64,000 bases of DNA, taken from NCBI RefSeq assembly GCF_036178845.1, contig NZ_CP108070.1, forward strand, positions 4,402,001 through 4,466,000, in the 5' to 3' direction. Both the position numbers and the translations under genes were made by a program. This document shows positions 7,639-15,974 of the stretch, in pieces (the stretch's first letter is position 1; each line of letters begins with the position of its first letter). The notes beneath the pieces were generated by a model. That model did not search any database and was not told the origin of the DNA. It saw nothing but the letters and a program-made list of their open reading frames with translations. The DNA is from Streptomyces sp. NBC_00271. GTDB taxonomy: Bacteria; Actinomycetota; Actinomycetes; Streptomycetales; Streptomycetaceae.

Positions 7639-8474
7639 CCGACTTCCAGACCGCCAGAGAGGCCCTCGGTGCGCGGCTACGTGAGCTGCGCACCGAGGCC
7701 GGACTCAACGGCAAGGAGTTCGCTGCCCGGACCGGATGGCAGCGCTCCAAGGTCTCGCGGCTGGAGAACGGCAAGCAGACCGCATCCGCGGCCGACGTCG
7801 AGGCGTGGGCGCAGGCCTCCGGGGCTCCTGATGCCGCCAGCGAGTTGAAGGGCCGGGTCCGCAGCCTGGAGACCGCGTACCGGAGCTGGAAGCGTCAGCT
7901 ATCGGCCGGCCACCGCGCGATGCAGGAAGAACACGGCGTTCAGGAAGCGCAGGCGGAGACCGTCCACATCTTCGAGGGCGGCATCATCCCCGGCATCTTC
8001 CAGACCCCGGACTACGCCCGCGGCGTCCTCACAGACGTGTCCAACCGCCTCGGGGTGCCCCGCGACATCGAGGAAGGTGTGCGGGCCCGCATGAAGCGGC
8101 AGAAGACCGTGTACGAGCCGGGGCACCATTTCCACGTGCTGATCTGGGAAGCGGCTCTGCACGTCGTACGGTGCTCCCCGGAGGCCATGGCCGCGCAGCT
8201 CAACCGGTTGTCCGGGTTCATCGGCCTCGACACGGTCACCCTCGGCATCATCCCGTTTGGCGCGCGGACGCCGTTCTCCCCGAAGCATGGGTTCTGGATC
8301 ATTGACGAACGGCTCGTCGTCGCCGACACGTGGAACGCGGAGCTCTCACTCGACTCGCCGGACGACGTCGCGTTCTACCGCAAGCTCTGGGACCTGATGC
8401 GGGAATCCGCGGTCTACGACCACCAGGCGCACCGCCTGATCTCCCGTGCGAGGGCGCAGCTCACCCTGACGTGA
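7635..8474 (+). CDS. XRE-family regulator with DUF5753 sensor domain
   Basis: The GTG start (7635) overlaps the preceding stop. The 279-residue protein has an N-terminal HTH_31/XRE domain (LGARLRELRTEAGLNGKEFA to about residue 65, with WQRSKVSRLENGKQ as recognition part) and a DUF5753 domain (about 90-275, starting HIFEGGIIPGIFQTPDYAR). These proteins are abundant in Streptomyces and usually pair with small DUF397 or DUF6879 proteins in toxin-antitoxin-like or developmental switches. It probably controls its own operon and the divergently placed small genes through the GCGCAAT sites on both sides. Confidence 0.88.
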   Translation: MTDFQTAREALGARLRELRTEAGLNGKEFAARTGWQRSKVSRLENGKQTASAADVEAWAQASGAPDAASELKGRVRSLETAYRSWKRQLSAGHRAMQEEHGVQEAQAETVHIFEGGIIPGIFQTPDYARGVLTDVSNRLGVPRDIEEGVRARMKRQKTVYEPGHHFHVLIWEAALHVVRCSPEAMAAQLNRLSGFIGLDTVTLGIIPFGARTPFSPKHGFWIIDERLVVADTWNAELSLDSPDDVAFYRKLWDLMRESAVYDHQAHRLISRARAQLTLT

Positions 8475-8503
8475 GCAATCGGCAGCAACCGTCCTAGCTC
8501 CGT

Positions 8504-8540
8504 GCGCAATCCCGCGCAATCAGCGCACACGCGCGCAATC
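8504..8540. repeat. Helically phased GCGCAATC repeats
   Basis: GCGCAATC occurs at 8504, 8514 and 8533, with a degenerate GCGCACAC at 8523, so copies recur every 9-10 bp on one face of the helix. They lie directly upstream of the 8562 gene and after the XRE gene, which suggests a regulator-binding array covering the promoter of the next transcription unit. Confidence 0.5.
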
Positions 8541-8561
8541 GGACTGCCTACCGTCCTGCTC

Positions 8562-9026
8562 ATGGCTCTACACCCCGCCCCATACGCCCGGCAGGCAGGA
8601 CAGGACTGGCTCCTCTCCTGCGCCGACACTCCCGCCGAGATACGGACCCGGTGGGACGCTGACGAGCTGGGCGAATTCCCGAGCGGCGGCCACTGGATGG
8701 TGGCCGAAGCTGCGCTCGCACCGTCCATGGACGCGCTGAAGCGCATCGACCCCTCGCGGCGCGGCCCGGTCCTGTCGGACGTGACCCAGGGGATTGCGTG
8801 GTGGCTGGTGCCGCCGACCCTCGGCGACGAACTGGACGACGTGCGCACGATCACCGTCCGGCCTCGGGGCTGGGTGCTTCGGTGTCCGCCCGTGCTGTAT
8901 CCGGTGCGCGGCCGCGTGTGGATCGAACGGCCGGATGGCTCCGGCCGGCTGACCGACCCTGTCCTCCTCGGTGCCGCGCTCGGCCCCGCCGGCGGACCTC
9001 GACTTTCTGCGGAGGCATTCGGATGA
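8562..9026 (+). CDS. Hypothetical protein downstream of the XRE gene (154 aa)
   Basis: ATG at 8562 is the best start (MALHPAPYARQAGQDWLLSC). There is no clear SD, and TACCGT about 8 bases upstream could be the -10 of a leaderless message. The protein has conserved-looking Trp/Pro segments (GQDWLLSCADTPAEIRTRWDADE; RPRGWVLRCPPVLYPVRGRVWI) but no family I can name. It is coupled (ATGA) to the next gene. Confidence 0.6.
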   Translation: MALHPAPYARQAGQDWLLSCADTPAEIRTRWDADELGEFPSGGHWMVAEAALAPSMDALKRIDPSRRGPVLSDVTQGIAWWLVPPTLGDELDDVRTITVRPRGWVLRCPPVLYPVRGRVWIERPDGSGRLTDPVLLGAALGPAGGPRLSAEAFG

Positions 9027-9424
9027 CCCTCACCTCAGCCGAGACCACGGACGGCTTCATGCTCGAGCGGCGCGGGAAGAGGCTGATCGAGTCGGCGACG
9101 TCCGGCCGGGAGCGGGCTGCCGCGCAGGCCCTCGTCGAGGAAGAGACGATCCTCGCCCACAGCAGCGTGCAGGGCGCGCTCGGTCTCCTGGACACGCCCA
9201 GCAAGAGCAAGGTCGGGTGGGAAGGGCTGATGGGACGCGTCTACAGCCTCGGCCTGGACGACGAACAGAGGACGTTCCTCGGGCTGACCCTCTCGATGCT
9301 GAGCATCGGCAGCACACCCCTGGCGGCAGTAGCCGAGCTCGACGAACGCCGCCTGGCCATCATGCTGCGAGCGATCGCACGGCTGGCAGGCAACGACACG
9401 ATCGCGGTAGGAACGCGACTCTAG
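9023..9424 (+). CDS. Hypothetical helical protein (133 aa)
   Basis: ATG at 9023 overlaps the previous TGA and has GGAGG at 9011. The product is all-helical and Leu/Ala-rich (LDDEQRTFLGLTLSMLSIGS) with no recognisable catalytic motif. Coupling with the preceding gene suggests the two products work together. Function unknown. Confidence 0.65.
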   Translation: MTLTSAETTDGFMLERRGKRLIESATSGRERAAAQALVEEETILAHSSVQGALGLLDTPSKSKVGWEGLMGRVYSLGLDDEQRTFLGLTLSMLSIGSTPLAAVAELDERRLAIMLRAIARLAGNDTIAVGTRL

Positions 9425-9558
9425 CTCTCGCCGTCGGCTCCCCTGTCCGGCAGCGAGAAGGGGCGGCCGCCCTACGTCCCCACAAGGGGCGGCCGCCGCA
9501 CGAACGCCCGCCCGTCCTCGCACCCCAAGCTCAACAGAGGGCGGGCGGGTCCCGGATC

Positions 9559-9594
9559 GGCCCTCCCCTCACCCCCCAGGCTCCGGGGAGGGCC
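9559..9594 (+). terminator. Hairpin after the 9023 gene
   Basis: Perfect 10-bp arms (GGCCCTCCCC at 9559-9568; complement at 9585-9594). The 9425-9657 spacer also holds a direct repeat AGGGGCGGCCGCC (near 9458 and 9485) but no convincing gene. Confidence 0.65.
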
Positions 9595-9595
9595 C

Positions 9596-9623
9596 GGCGC
9601 CTCCGGTCACGACCAGAGGCGCC
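9596..9623. promoter_or_regulatory. Second inverted repeat ahead of the 9658 gene
   Basis: Arms GGCGCCTC (9596-9603) and GAGGCGCC (9616-9623) with a 12-base loop. CATACACT right after it could be a -10 region for the GTG at 9658, so the repeat may be an operator or a second terminator hairpin. Confidence 0.4.
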
Positions 9624-9657
9624 CCATACACTGACGCTGACCCTCGAAGGTGGTCCC

Positions 9658-9879
9658 GTGACCGACGGCCGCCCGCACGGCCCGCTGCCCGGTCTCACGG
9701 ACTGGCAGCGGGCCGTCGTCGACTTCGCCCGCCAAGACCTGCAGAAGGCCCGCAGGGAGGATCTCGCTGCGATGGACGATGCCAGCCTGATCCTGCTCGT
9801 CGAGCGGCTCCGCAGTCGCCTCCACAGCGTCCTCCACCTACTCGACGAGATCACGGAGCAGGACCGCGAGCGCTCGTGA
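9658..9879 (+). CDS. Small helical protein (73 aa)
   Basis: GTG at 9658 with GAAGGTGG upstream. The 73-residue product (LTDWQRAVVDFARQDLQKAR then a Leu-heptad helix LILLVERLRSRLHSVLHLLDE) looks like a short coiled-coil protein. It ends 42 bp before the convergent tail module. No family recognised. Confidence 0.6.
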   Translation: MTDGRPHGPLPGLTDWQRAVVDFARQDLQKARREDLAAMDDASLILLVERLRSRLHSVLHLLDEITEQDRERS

Positions 9880-9921
9880 GCCGTGCCAAGTTGGTGCAGC
9901 ACGACCACGTTGGGGGCGCTG

Positions 9922-10119
9922 TTACGCAGGGACGATGCTGATCTGCGGCTGGGCGACATCGAGCCGCATCCCGTGCTTCTCCAAGACCTGCTGCAACTCG
10001 GCCGCGCAGGCCTCCATGCGGGCCTGCTGCTCATGCGCGATCAGAGCCCGGGCGGCTGCGAGCGGATCTTCCAGAGCGGACGCGGACGGCGCGCCCTCGT
10101 CAGTGGTGTGGCTGTGCAT
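9922..10119 (-). CDS. Small coiled-coil protein, last gene of the tail module (65 aa)
   Basis: ATG at 10119 with GAGAGGGG just upstream. The product is mainly one long amphipathic helix (about residues 15-50), then a short beta tail (RLDVAQPQISIVPA). It begins 11 bp after the tail-fibre stop, so it is co-transcribed with it. Small proteins after a fibre gene may be chaperones or fibre assembly factors, but this is only positional inference. Confidence 0.6.
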   Translation of the reverse strand: MHSHTTDEGAPSASALEDPLAAARALIAHEQQARMEACAAELQQVLEKHGMRLDVAQPQISIVPA

Positions 10120-10130
10120 GCGAGCCCCTC

Positions 10131-11783
10131 TCAGGCCGGTGCGAGGACGGTGACGGTGCCGGACGAGCCCTTGTACTTCAGCGCGCCCGCCTCGACGTAC
10201 ACGACGCCCCCAGCGGACGGGGTGCCGGTGGGCAGCGTGGTCACGTTGGCCACGCCGAGGACGCCGACGCCGCCCCCGGTCGAGGTGGTGTTCACGAGGA
10301 CGTTCGTGCCGGCGTGGAGCGCGGTGTCGGTCTTCAGGCGGCCGGCGGCGGCCCGGTAGAAGTTGGTGTCCGAGGCGAGCGCGCCGGTGGACCAGGACAT
10401 GGTGCCGTCGACGAGGACCTGGAACCGCTTCTGGGTGTCGCCGGTGACTTGGACCTGCAGCGCCTTGACGGTGGTATCCACACCGTTGACGAGGACGGCC
10501 GACTGCGTGGTGGCCTGGGCATCGAGGTACAGAACCTGCCCGGTAGCGCGCTGGAGATGCAGCCCGGCGGTCGGCGTGGTGACGCCGCCCATGCCGATCC
10601 GGCCGGTGGATCGTTCGATGTGGATCGAAGTGTCCAGCAAGGTGCCGGTGTCGTCGTAGCGGCGCACCTGGAAGTCTGTGCCGGCGTTCGATCCGCTCTC
10701 CGTCGTGCTGTTGGCTCGGATGCCCCAGCGGCGGCCGGAGTTGGACATGTCCGAGCTGATTGACAGCAGGATGTCCTTGTTCACTGCGTTGTTGCCACCG
10801 ACGCGGAGTGCGGTGTTCTGGCCCGAGTAGGTGCCGCTGGTGATGTTCTGGGCCCGTACCGAGAAGTCGGCCAGGTTGGTGCGGATGTTCGTCCAGTCGA
10901 CGCCGATGGGGGCATTGTCGACGGCCTTGGTCCCGTCCACGGCCTGGTCGATGAACGGGATCTCCAGTCGGCCCTGGAGGGCGCCGCTGGAGTCGGCGAT
11001 CTCCAGTTCCCAATGTCCGTGGATCGAGCCGTGATCGTTGGCCTCGAAGTGGGCGCCCTGCCACACCACCGGCTTCCAGCCGACGCCCGAAGCGAGCGGG
11101 TCGCGCGTGCCCGCGTCGTAGCCGCTTTTCTTGGTGGAGGTCTGGACCGGTATGTAGAACGCCTGCATCGTCTTTGCGTCGCTTCGCATCGCGAAGTTAC
11201 GGATGTTCTCGCCAAAAGACCCGACGTTCGCACGCTGATACGAGTACAGGTTGATACGGCCCGTCGAATCGGTGCCCGTGCCGTCGTCGTCACCTCCCGC
11301 ATAGCTGCTCAGCACGCTGAAGCTTTGGCCAGCACCGGCAACGCCGATGGGATAGCCGGCGGGAGCGCCGTAACGGTCGACGACGAGGCTGCCTGTGACG
11401 GTCCCGCCCGACGTGGACACGCTGCTCGCGAGGGGGACGCCGGTTGAGGGCCACTGCCCGTTCAGCCGCGGCCCCCACAGAGTTTCGCTGTCGATGTCGA
11501 GCCAGTACTCGCCGTCCCGCCCCAACTTGACTGGCGGGTCGCCGTGTCCGGACAGGATCGCGTCGCCCGTGGCAACGAGCGTGGACGAGACCGGGCCAGG
11601 GATACCGCCATTGTCGGCGGTCTGGTTGACCGCCGAGGCGGTGGCTACCCAACGCCCGTCGGCCGGAGCGGTGGGCCAGTCCCACACTGTGGGCGTGCCG
11701 CCTGCGCCGCGCTGGGGGCCTGCGGTGAGCGGGATGCTGGTGTAGACCGTCTCGAAACCTGCGGTGTAGACGTACATGGTCAT
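10131..11783 (-). CDS. Phage tail fibre/minor tail protein-like (550 aa)
   Basis: The protein follows the tape-measure gene in the same orientation and has typical receptor-binding-fibre composition: Gly/Ser/Thr-rich, few Cys, beta-rich. A short collar-like motif DIDSETLWGPRLNGQWP lies at about residues 115-131; a middle beta domain runs from about 160 to 350; the C-terminal shaft with short beta repeats ends in VYVEAGALKYKGSSGTVTV. Such modules are found at the tips of siphophage tails in Streptomyces phages. The host-recognition role is inferred from position and composition. The start at 11783 has GAGAGAAGAGA upstream. Confidence 0.75.
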   Translation of the reverse strand: MTMYVYTAGFETVYTSIPLTAGPQRGAGGTPTVWDWPTAPADGRWVATASAVNQTADNGGIPGPVSSTLVATGDAILSGHGDPPVKLGRDGEYWLDIDSETLWGPRLNGQWPSTGVPLASSVSTSGGTVTGSLVVDRYGAPAGYPIGVAGAGQSFSVLSSYAGGDDDGTGTDSTGRINLYSYQRANVGSFGENIRNFAMRSDAKTMQAFYIPVQTSTKKSGYDAGTRDPLASGVGWKPVVWQGAHFEANDHGSIHGHWELEIADSSGALQGRLEIPFIDQAVDGTKAVDNAPIGVDWTNIRTNLADFSVRAQNITSGTYSGQNTALRVGGNNAVNKDILLSISSDMSNSGRRWGIRANSTTESGSNAGTDFQVRRYDDTGTLLDTSIHIERSTGRIGMGGVTTPTAGLHLQRATGQVLYLDAQATTQSAVLVNGVDTTVKALQVQVTGDTQKRFQVLVDGTMSWSTGALASDTNFYRAAAGRLKTDTALHAGTNVLVNTTSTGGGVGVLGVANVTTLPTGTPSAGGVVYVEAGALKYKGSSGTVTVLAPA

Positions 11784-11853
11784 GCTGGGTCTCTTCTCTC
11801 GGCTGCGGCGCCGCTACCCCTGTCCCCCGCGGCGCCCTCGTTCCTACGGTCCG

Positions 11854-14800
11854 TCAGCGCTTGTACTGCTGGTACGTCTGCGGGTTACGCATGCCGAGCT
11901 GCAGCATCGACCTCTCGACCACATCCCGCAGCTTCCGCTCAGTCAGCACCTGGCCCTCCACCGTGACGTGCAGCGTGTTCTGCTGATGCACTACGGGGCC
12001 CCCGCCGCCCGCGAGAGCGAGTCCGGAGCCGCTGAACTCGCCCGCGCCTGCCACCGAAGTGGCCAGCCGATTTACGGCCGTGGTGGCGTGGTGCGCGCCG
12101 CCAGCAACACCTGCGGCGAGACCGCGGGGAATCCACTGGCCGATCGCCGCGAACACCGTCGACGGGCTCTTGATCCCGAGCGCGCGTTTGATGGCCTTCT
12201 GCATGGCCGTGGCGATCTTCATCATCTGCTTCTCGATCGCCTTTTGCTGCGACTGCAGGCCCTTGACCAGGCCTTGTGCGGACTTGATCCCGGCCCCGTA
12301 CATCGAGTCCGCGACCGCTTTGCCCGCGCTGTTCGCTGCGCCCTGCGTCGTCTTCTGCAGCTTGTTGATCTCTGCGATCTGGCCCTTCGACGCCCCGGCC
12401 AAAGCGGTCGCTGTCGCCCCGCCCTGGTCGACGCCCGCGGCGGCGATCTGAGCGATCAGGTCCGAGCTGAGCCCCTTCTTCTGCAATGCGCGCAGCTGGG
12501 CCGCGAACTGGACCGCCTTGGCCATCTGGTCGCGCATCTTGTTGACGACGTCCTGCGCGCTCAGCGCGAAGCCCTCCTGGGGTGCCTCGGTGACGATGGA
12601 GAAACCCTGCATGACGCCCTGCGCCACGGACTTGACCTCGTCGGACCAGGACTTCTGCAACGCGGCGAGGTTCTTCTGCGCGGCCTTCAGCTTCGTCGCG
12701 ACGGAGTCACGCTTTGCCGCGAGGCTGCGGAGCGCCTTGTCCTCGCGCTTCGCATACGCCTCCAGATGCTTGATCGTCGCCTCGTGGCTCTTGACCCACT
12801 TGTTGGAGACGCCCTTCGACCCCTTGAGGTCCGCGACCTTGTTGTAGGTCTGGATGAGGAGGGTCTCGATCCTGCGCGTCGCCGCCTTCACCCGAGCCGT
12901 CGACGCCGTGAGGCCGTCGACCAGGCCCTCGTTGACGTAGATGCCCAGCGACCTGAACACCTTCGAGGGCGACGAGATACCGAGCGTCTTCGCGAACGCG
13001 TCGGCGGTCGCTTGCGCGGCACCCCGCATCGTGGTCACCGCGCGCGGTGCGCCCGCTGTGATGCCTTCCGCGAGGCCGTCCATGAGGGCGTGGCCGGAGT
13101 GCAGCGTCCACCCGCGGCCGGAGAACGGGCCCTCTTTCGCGGGGCTGTGCGGGAACAGTCCGGCGATCTTCGAGACGACACCCTTGGCCGCGTCGTACGC
13201 CTCGCCGACCTTTGCCTTGATGCCAGAGATGAACCCGGAGATCAGCGACTTGCCCGCGCTGAGCAGCAAACTGCCCAAATTCCCCAGGGCGCCCTTCACC
13301 TTGCCGGGAACACCCTTGACCCAGGTGATCGCCTCGGAGGCTTTCGAGACGACAGACGACTTGAACGACGACCAAGCCTTACTGGCCTGCGAGGCCAGCT
13401 TCCCCCCGAGCCCCGCCAAGAAGCTGATGATCCGCCCCGGGAGCGCCCTCACCCAACTGAACACGGACTTTCCCGTGTTGACCATGCCGTGATAGGCCCA
13501 GACGAGGCCGTCGACGATGCTCGAGAAGGCTCGCTTCAGCCAGTCCCACGCGGCCTTCGCCGCGCCCACGATCGCGGACCAGGCAGCCTTCACGCCGTTG
13601 CGGAACCACGCGAAGTGGTTGTAGGCGTAGATCACGGCGCCGACGAGCGCAACGACCGCCAGCACCACGATCATGATCGGGTTGGCGTCCATCGCGACGT
13701 TCAGGGCCCACTGCCCGATCGCAGCGGCCTTCTCCGCGATGGCACTGCCGATCAGGGCCAGCTTCTCTGCCGTCCACGCGATAGCGGAACGCGCCGCAGC
13801 CAGCGTTGCCGCAGCCATCGACCGCACCAGCCCCGCCGCGTTCAACGCGGCCGTCTTCATCGCCCCGCCGACACCCTTGATGCCCTTGACGAGAGTCGTC
13901 CACGCCGTCTTGCCCGCGGCCGTCGACACCTTGCCCACCGACTTGGCGAAATCCCCTACCGCGCCGCCGGCCGTCTTCGCGGCCTTCACTGCTCCGTCGA
14001 AGCCCTTGCGCAGGGCTCCCCCGAACGAGCCCGCTTTCCCGGAGAACGCCGACCCGGCGACCTGCGCGGAACGGAAGCCCTGCACAACGCGGCCGGCCGC
14101 TTTCGCGGCACCGACACCCATCTTCCCGAACCCCAGAACAGCCTTGCCCGCGCTCATGGTCAGCTTGGCTGCGTAGGCCACGACCGAGAGGGCGAGCACC
14201 CCGCCGATGACCGAGGCGAGGGCGACGGTCACGTCCTTGTGCTTCGCGAAGAAGCCGATCACGGCAGATACGACCGGGATCAGCTTGGAGCCGATCTCGA
14301 TCGCCAAGACGTGGACCTTCGCCTTGGCCTGCGCGATCTGGGTGTTGAGCTGCTTGGAAGTCTCCTTCCAGCCCTCAACATCCTTGCTGGAGTGGTGGAA
14401 CGAGTCCCCGACCTTCTTGACCCGCTCCTTGAAACCGTCCGTGTTCTCGCCCGTGAGCTGGAGCGTTGTGTTCAGCCCGATGGCGCCACCGGCCATCTTC
14501 TTGATCGCGTCGGTATAGGTCTGGGCCGCCGGGCCGCCCTTCTTCAGGGCGTCGCTGAACCCGTGGGTCTTGTTGATGAACGTGCCGAACTGACCGGCGA
14601 GATTCGCCTGGTCCGCCGGCATTCCCTTCATCGCCTTCCGCCAGTCCCCGAGGCTGATGGAGCCCTTGGCGTACGACTGCGCGACCTTCCGTACCTGTGG
14701 GTCCATCAGGCCGAGCATCTGGTTGGCGTTCGCCGATGCCTGCTTGGTGTTGTTGAACGCGCTGAGCAGGACGGTTCCCGAGTGCCCCATCTTCGTCAGG

Positions 14801-15642
14801 ACCGTCTGGGAGAGCAGGTCGAGGGTGCCGGTCAGGCCTCGCTTGCCAAGGTGGGTCGACACGTCCGTGGAGGACAGGCCGAGGCGCTGCATCTCCTGGA
14901 TGGCGACGTTGTTCGGCGCGGCAAGGGAGCGGATAGTGGAGGCGAGTTCCTGGGTGCCCTCGCGGGCGCTGGTGCCGTGCTGGGTGAGCGTGGCGAGCGC
15001 GCCGCCGACTTCCTCGAAGGAGATCTTGTTGGCGGACGCGATCGGCAGGACCGTCGACAGCGATGAAGCGAACTGCTCCATGGTCATCTTGCCTTCACCA
15101 GCAGCCGTCTTCATGCCGTTCATGACACGAACGGAGTCGCTGGCCTTGAGGTGATACGACGCCATGACGCTGGTCATCGCGTTGGTGACCGAGTCCAGCG
15201 ACGCGTTCTCTTCCTTCGCGCCTTGCGCGGCCGCCTGCAGTACTTTCAGGCCGTCGGCCCCTCGGTACCCGGCCTTCTCGATCTGGTACATGCCGTCGGT
15301 CAGGTTCTGGATGCCCGTGCCGGTGCCTGCAGAAATGTTGAGAATGCCCTTGCGGACCGTTTCCAGGCCCCTCAGGGACTCCCCTGCTGCCGTGTGCAGC
15401 ACCATCGTCTGCGCCTGGAAGTCGCCGGCCATCTTCACCGACGCGGCCGCCACCCCTACGCCGATCAACGATACCGAGCGGCCCATCTTCGCCGCCCCGG
15501 CGAACGCGGTCGCCCCGGCCTGGCGCATACTCCCCGCAGTGCCAGCCATCTGCCCCCGGGCCTCGCGCAGCGTCCCGCGCAGCTGCGTCATGTCGCCCAT
15601 CAGGCGCACGATCACGGGCGGCAGCAGCGCACCCTCAGCCAC
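11854..15642 (-). CDS. Phage tail tape-measure protein (1262 aa)
   Basis: Tape-measure proteins fix tail length and pass into the target cell with the DNA (family knowledge). The N-terminus (LRGTLREARGQMAGTAGSMR) and the TP901-type core (DGMYQIEKAGYRGADGLKVL at about 117-136; GALATLTQHGTSAREGTQEL at about 228-247) are typical. Two hydrophobic stretches lie at about 465-490 and 655-675, coiled-coil stretches follow, and HSPAKEGPFSGRGW plus SSPSKVFRSLG repeat-like motifs mark the C-terminal half. Start GTG 15642 with GGGGGGTG upstream. At roughly 0.15 nm per residue the tail would be about 190 nm. The two frameshifted chaperone genes normally found upstream are missing. Confidence 0.93.
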   Translation of the reverse strand: MAEGALLPPVIVRLMGDMTQLRGTLREARGQMAGTAGSMRQAGATAFAGAAKMGRSVSLIGVGVAAASVKMAGDFQAQTMVLHTAAGESLRGLETVRKGILNISAGTGTGIQNLTDGMYQIEKAGYRGADGLKVLQAAAQGAKEENASLDSVTNAMTSVMASYHLKASDSVRVMNGMKTAAGEGKMTMEQFASSLSTVLPIASANKISFEEVGGALATLTQHGTSAREGTQELASTIRSLAAPNNVAIQEMQRLGLSSTDVSTHLGKRGLTGTLDLLSQTVLTKMGHSGTVLLSAFNNTKQASANANQMLGLMDPQVRKVAQSYAKGSISLGDWRKAMKGMPADQANLAGQFGTFINKTHGFSDALKKGGPAAQTYTDAIKKMAGGAIGLNTTLQLTGENTDGFKERVKKVGDSFHHSSKDVEGWKETSKQLNTQIAQAKAKVHVLAIEIGSKLIPVVSAVIGFFAKHKDVTVALASVIGGVLALSVVAYAAKLTMSAGKAVLGFGKMGVGAAKAAGRVVQGFRSAQVAGSAFSGKAGSFGGALRKGFDGAVKAAKTAGGAVGDFAKSVGKVSTAAGKTAWTTLVKGIKGVGGAMKTAALNAAGLVRSMAAATLAAARSAIAWTAEKLALIGSAIAEKAAAIGQWALNVAMDANPIMIVVLAVVALVGAVIYAYNHFAWFRNGVKAAWSAIVGAAKAAWDWLKRAFSSIVDGLVWAYHGMVNTGKSVFSWVRALPGRIISFLAGLGGKLASQASKAWSSFKSSVVSKASEAITWVKGVPGKVKGALGNLGSLLLSAGKSLISGFISGIKAKVGEAYDAAKGVVSKIAGLFPHSPAKEGPFSGRGWTLHSGHALMDGLAEGITAGAPRAVTTMRGAAQATADAFAKTLGISSPSKVFRSLGIYVNEGLVDGLTASTARVKAATRRIETLLIQTYNKVADLKGSKGVSNKWVKSHEATIKHLEAYAKREDKALRSLAAKRDSVATKLKAAQKNLAALQKSWSDEVKSVAQGVMQGFSIVTEAPQEGFALSAQDVVNKMRDQMAKAVQFAAQLRALQKKGLSSDLIAQIAAAGVDQGGATATALAGASKGQIAEINKLQKTTQGAANSAGKAVADSMYGAGIKSAQGLVKGLQSQQKAIEKQMMKIATAMQKAIKRALGIKSPSTVFAAIGQWIPRGLAAGVAGGAHHATTAVNRLATSVAGAGEFSGSGLALAGGGGPVVHQQNTLHVTVEGQVLTERKLRDVVERSMLQLGMRNPQTYQQYKR

Positions 15643-15730
15643 GGCACACCCCCCGTACCGTCAGGATGCTCGGCTGGATAACGCCGCAGGTCACGGCTAC
15701 AAGTGCCGCCCCTCGAACGATCGTTGCCAT
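15635..15730 (-). CDS. Possible 31-aa hydrophobic leader gene coupled to the tape-measure gene
   Basis: ATG at 15730 opens a 31-residue frame (MATIVRGAALVAVTCGVIQP and onward) whose TGA overlaps the GTG start of the tape-measure gene by eight bases, an arrangement typical of translational coupling. The frame is open further upstream, up to 16000. Codon use is only moderately GC-rich at third positions, so it may be chance. Confidence 0.3.
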   Translation of the reverse strand: MATIVRGAALVAVTCGVIQPSILTVRGVCRG

Positions 15731-15845
15731 GGGCTGAACTCGTTTCTGGCAGTCACGGAAGCCCGGCTCCGAACGGGCAGCGCCCCACCGCAGGCCCGTC
15801 GACCAGCGGGTGACGGCGGGGCAGGAAGTCAGTCGATGGATTGAG

Positions 15846-15884
15846 GCCCGGGGCCGGCAGGGAACGGACCCACCGGCCCCGGGC
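15846..15884. terminator. 12-bp perfect hairpin between the repeat-protein and tape-measure genes
   Basis: Arms GCCCGGGGCCGG (15846-15857) and its complement (15873-15884), loop 15 bases. It sits in the 245-bp space upstream of the tape-measure gene and could terminate or attenuate transcription from the upstream small genes, separating replication-type from tail-type expression. Confidence 0.55.
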
Positions 15885-15974
15885 TGCCCGACGTACGAGG
15901 CCCCGGGACTGGAGGACCAGGGCGCGCATTGGTCGGGCACCGGCCGGGCCATCACGCCGGCCGGAGCTGAGAGG

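Noticed and set aside
11776..15066. Plus-strand frame of 1096 codons antisense to the tape-measure gene
   Set aside because: Arg-rich antisense shadow with no motif; the minus-strand frame gives a clear tape-measure protein.
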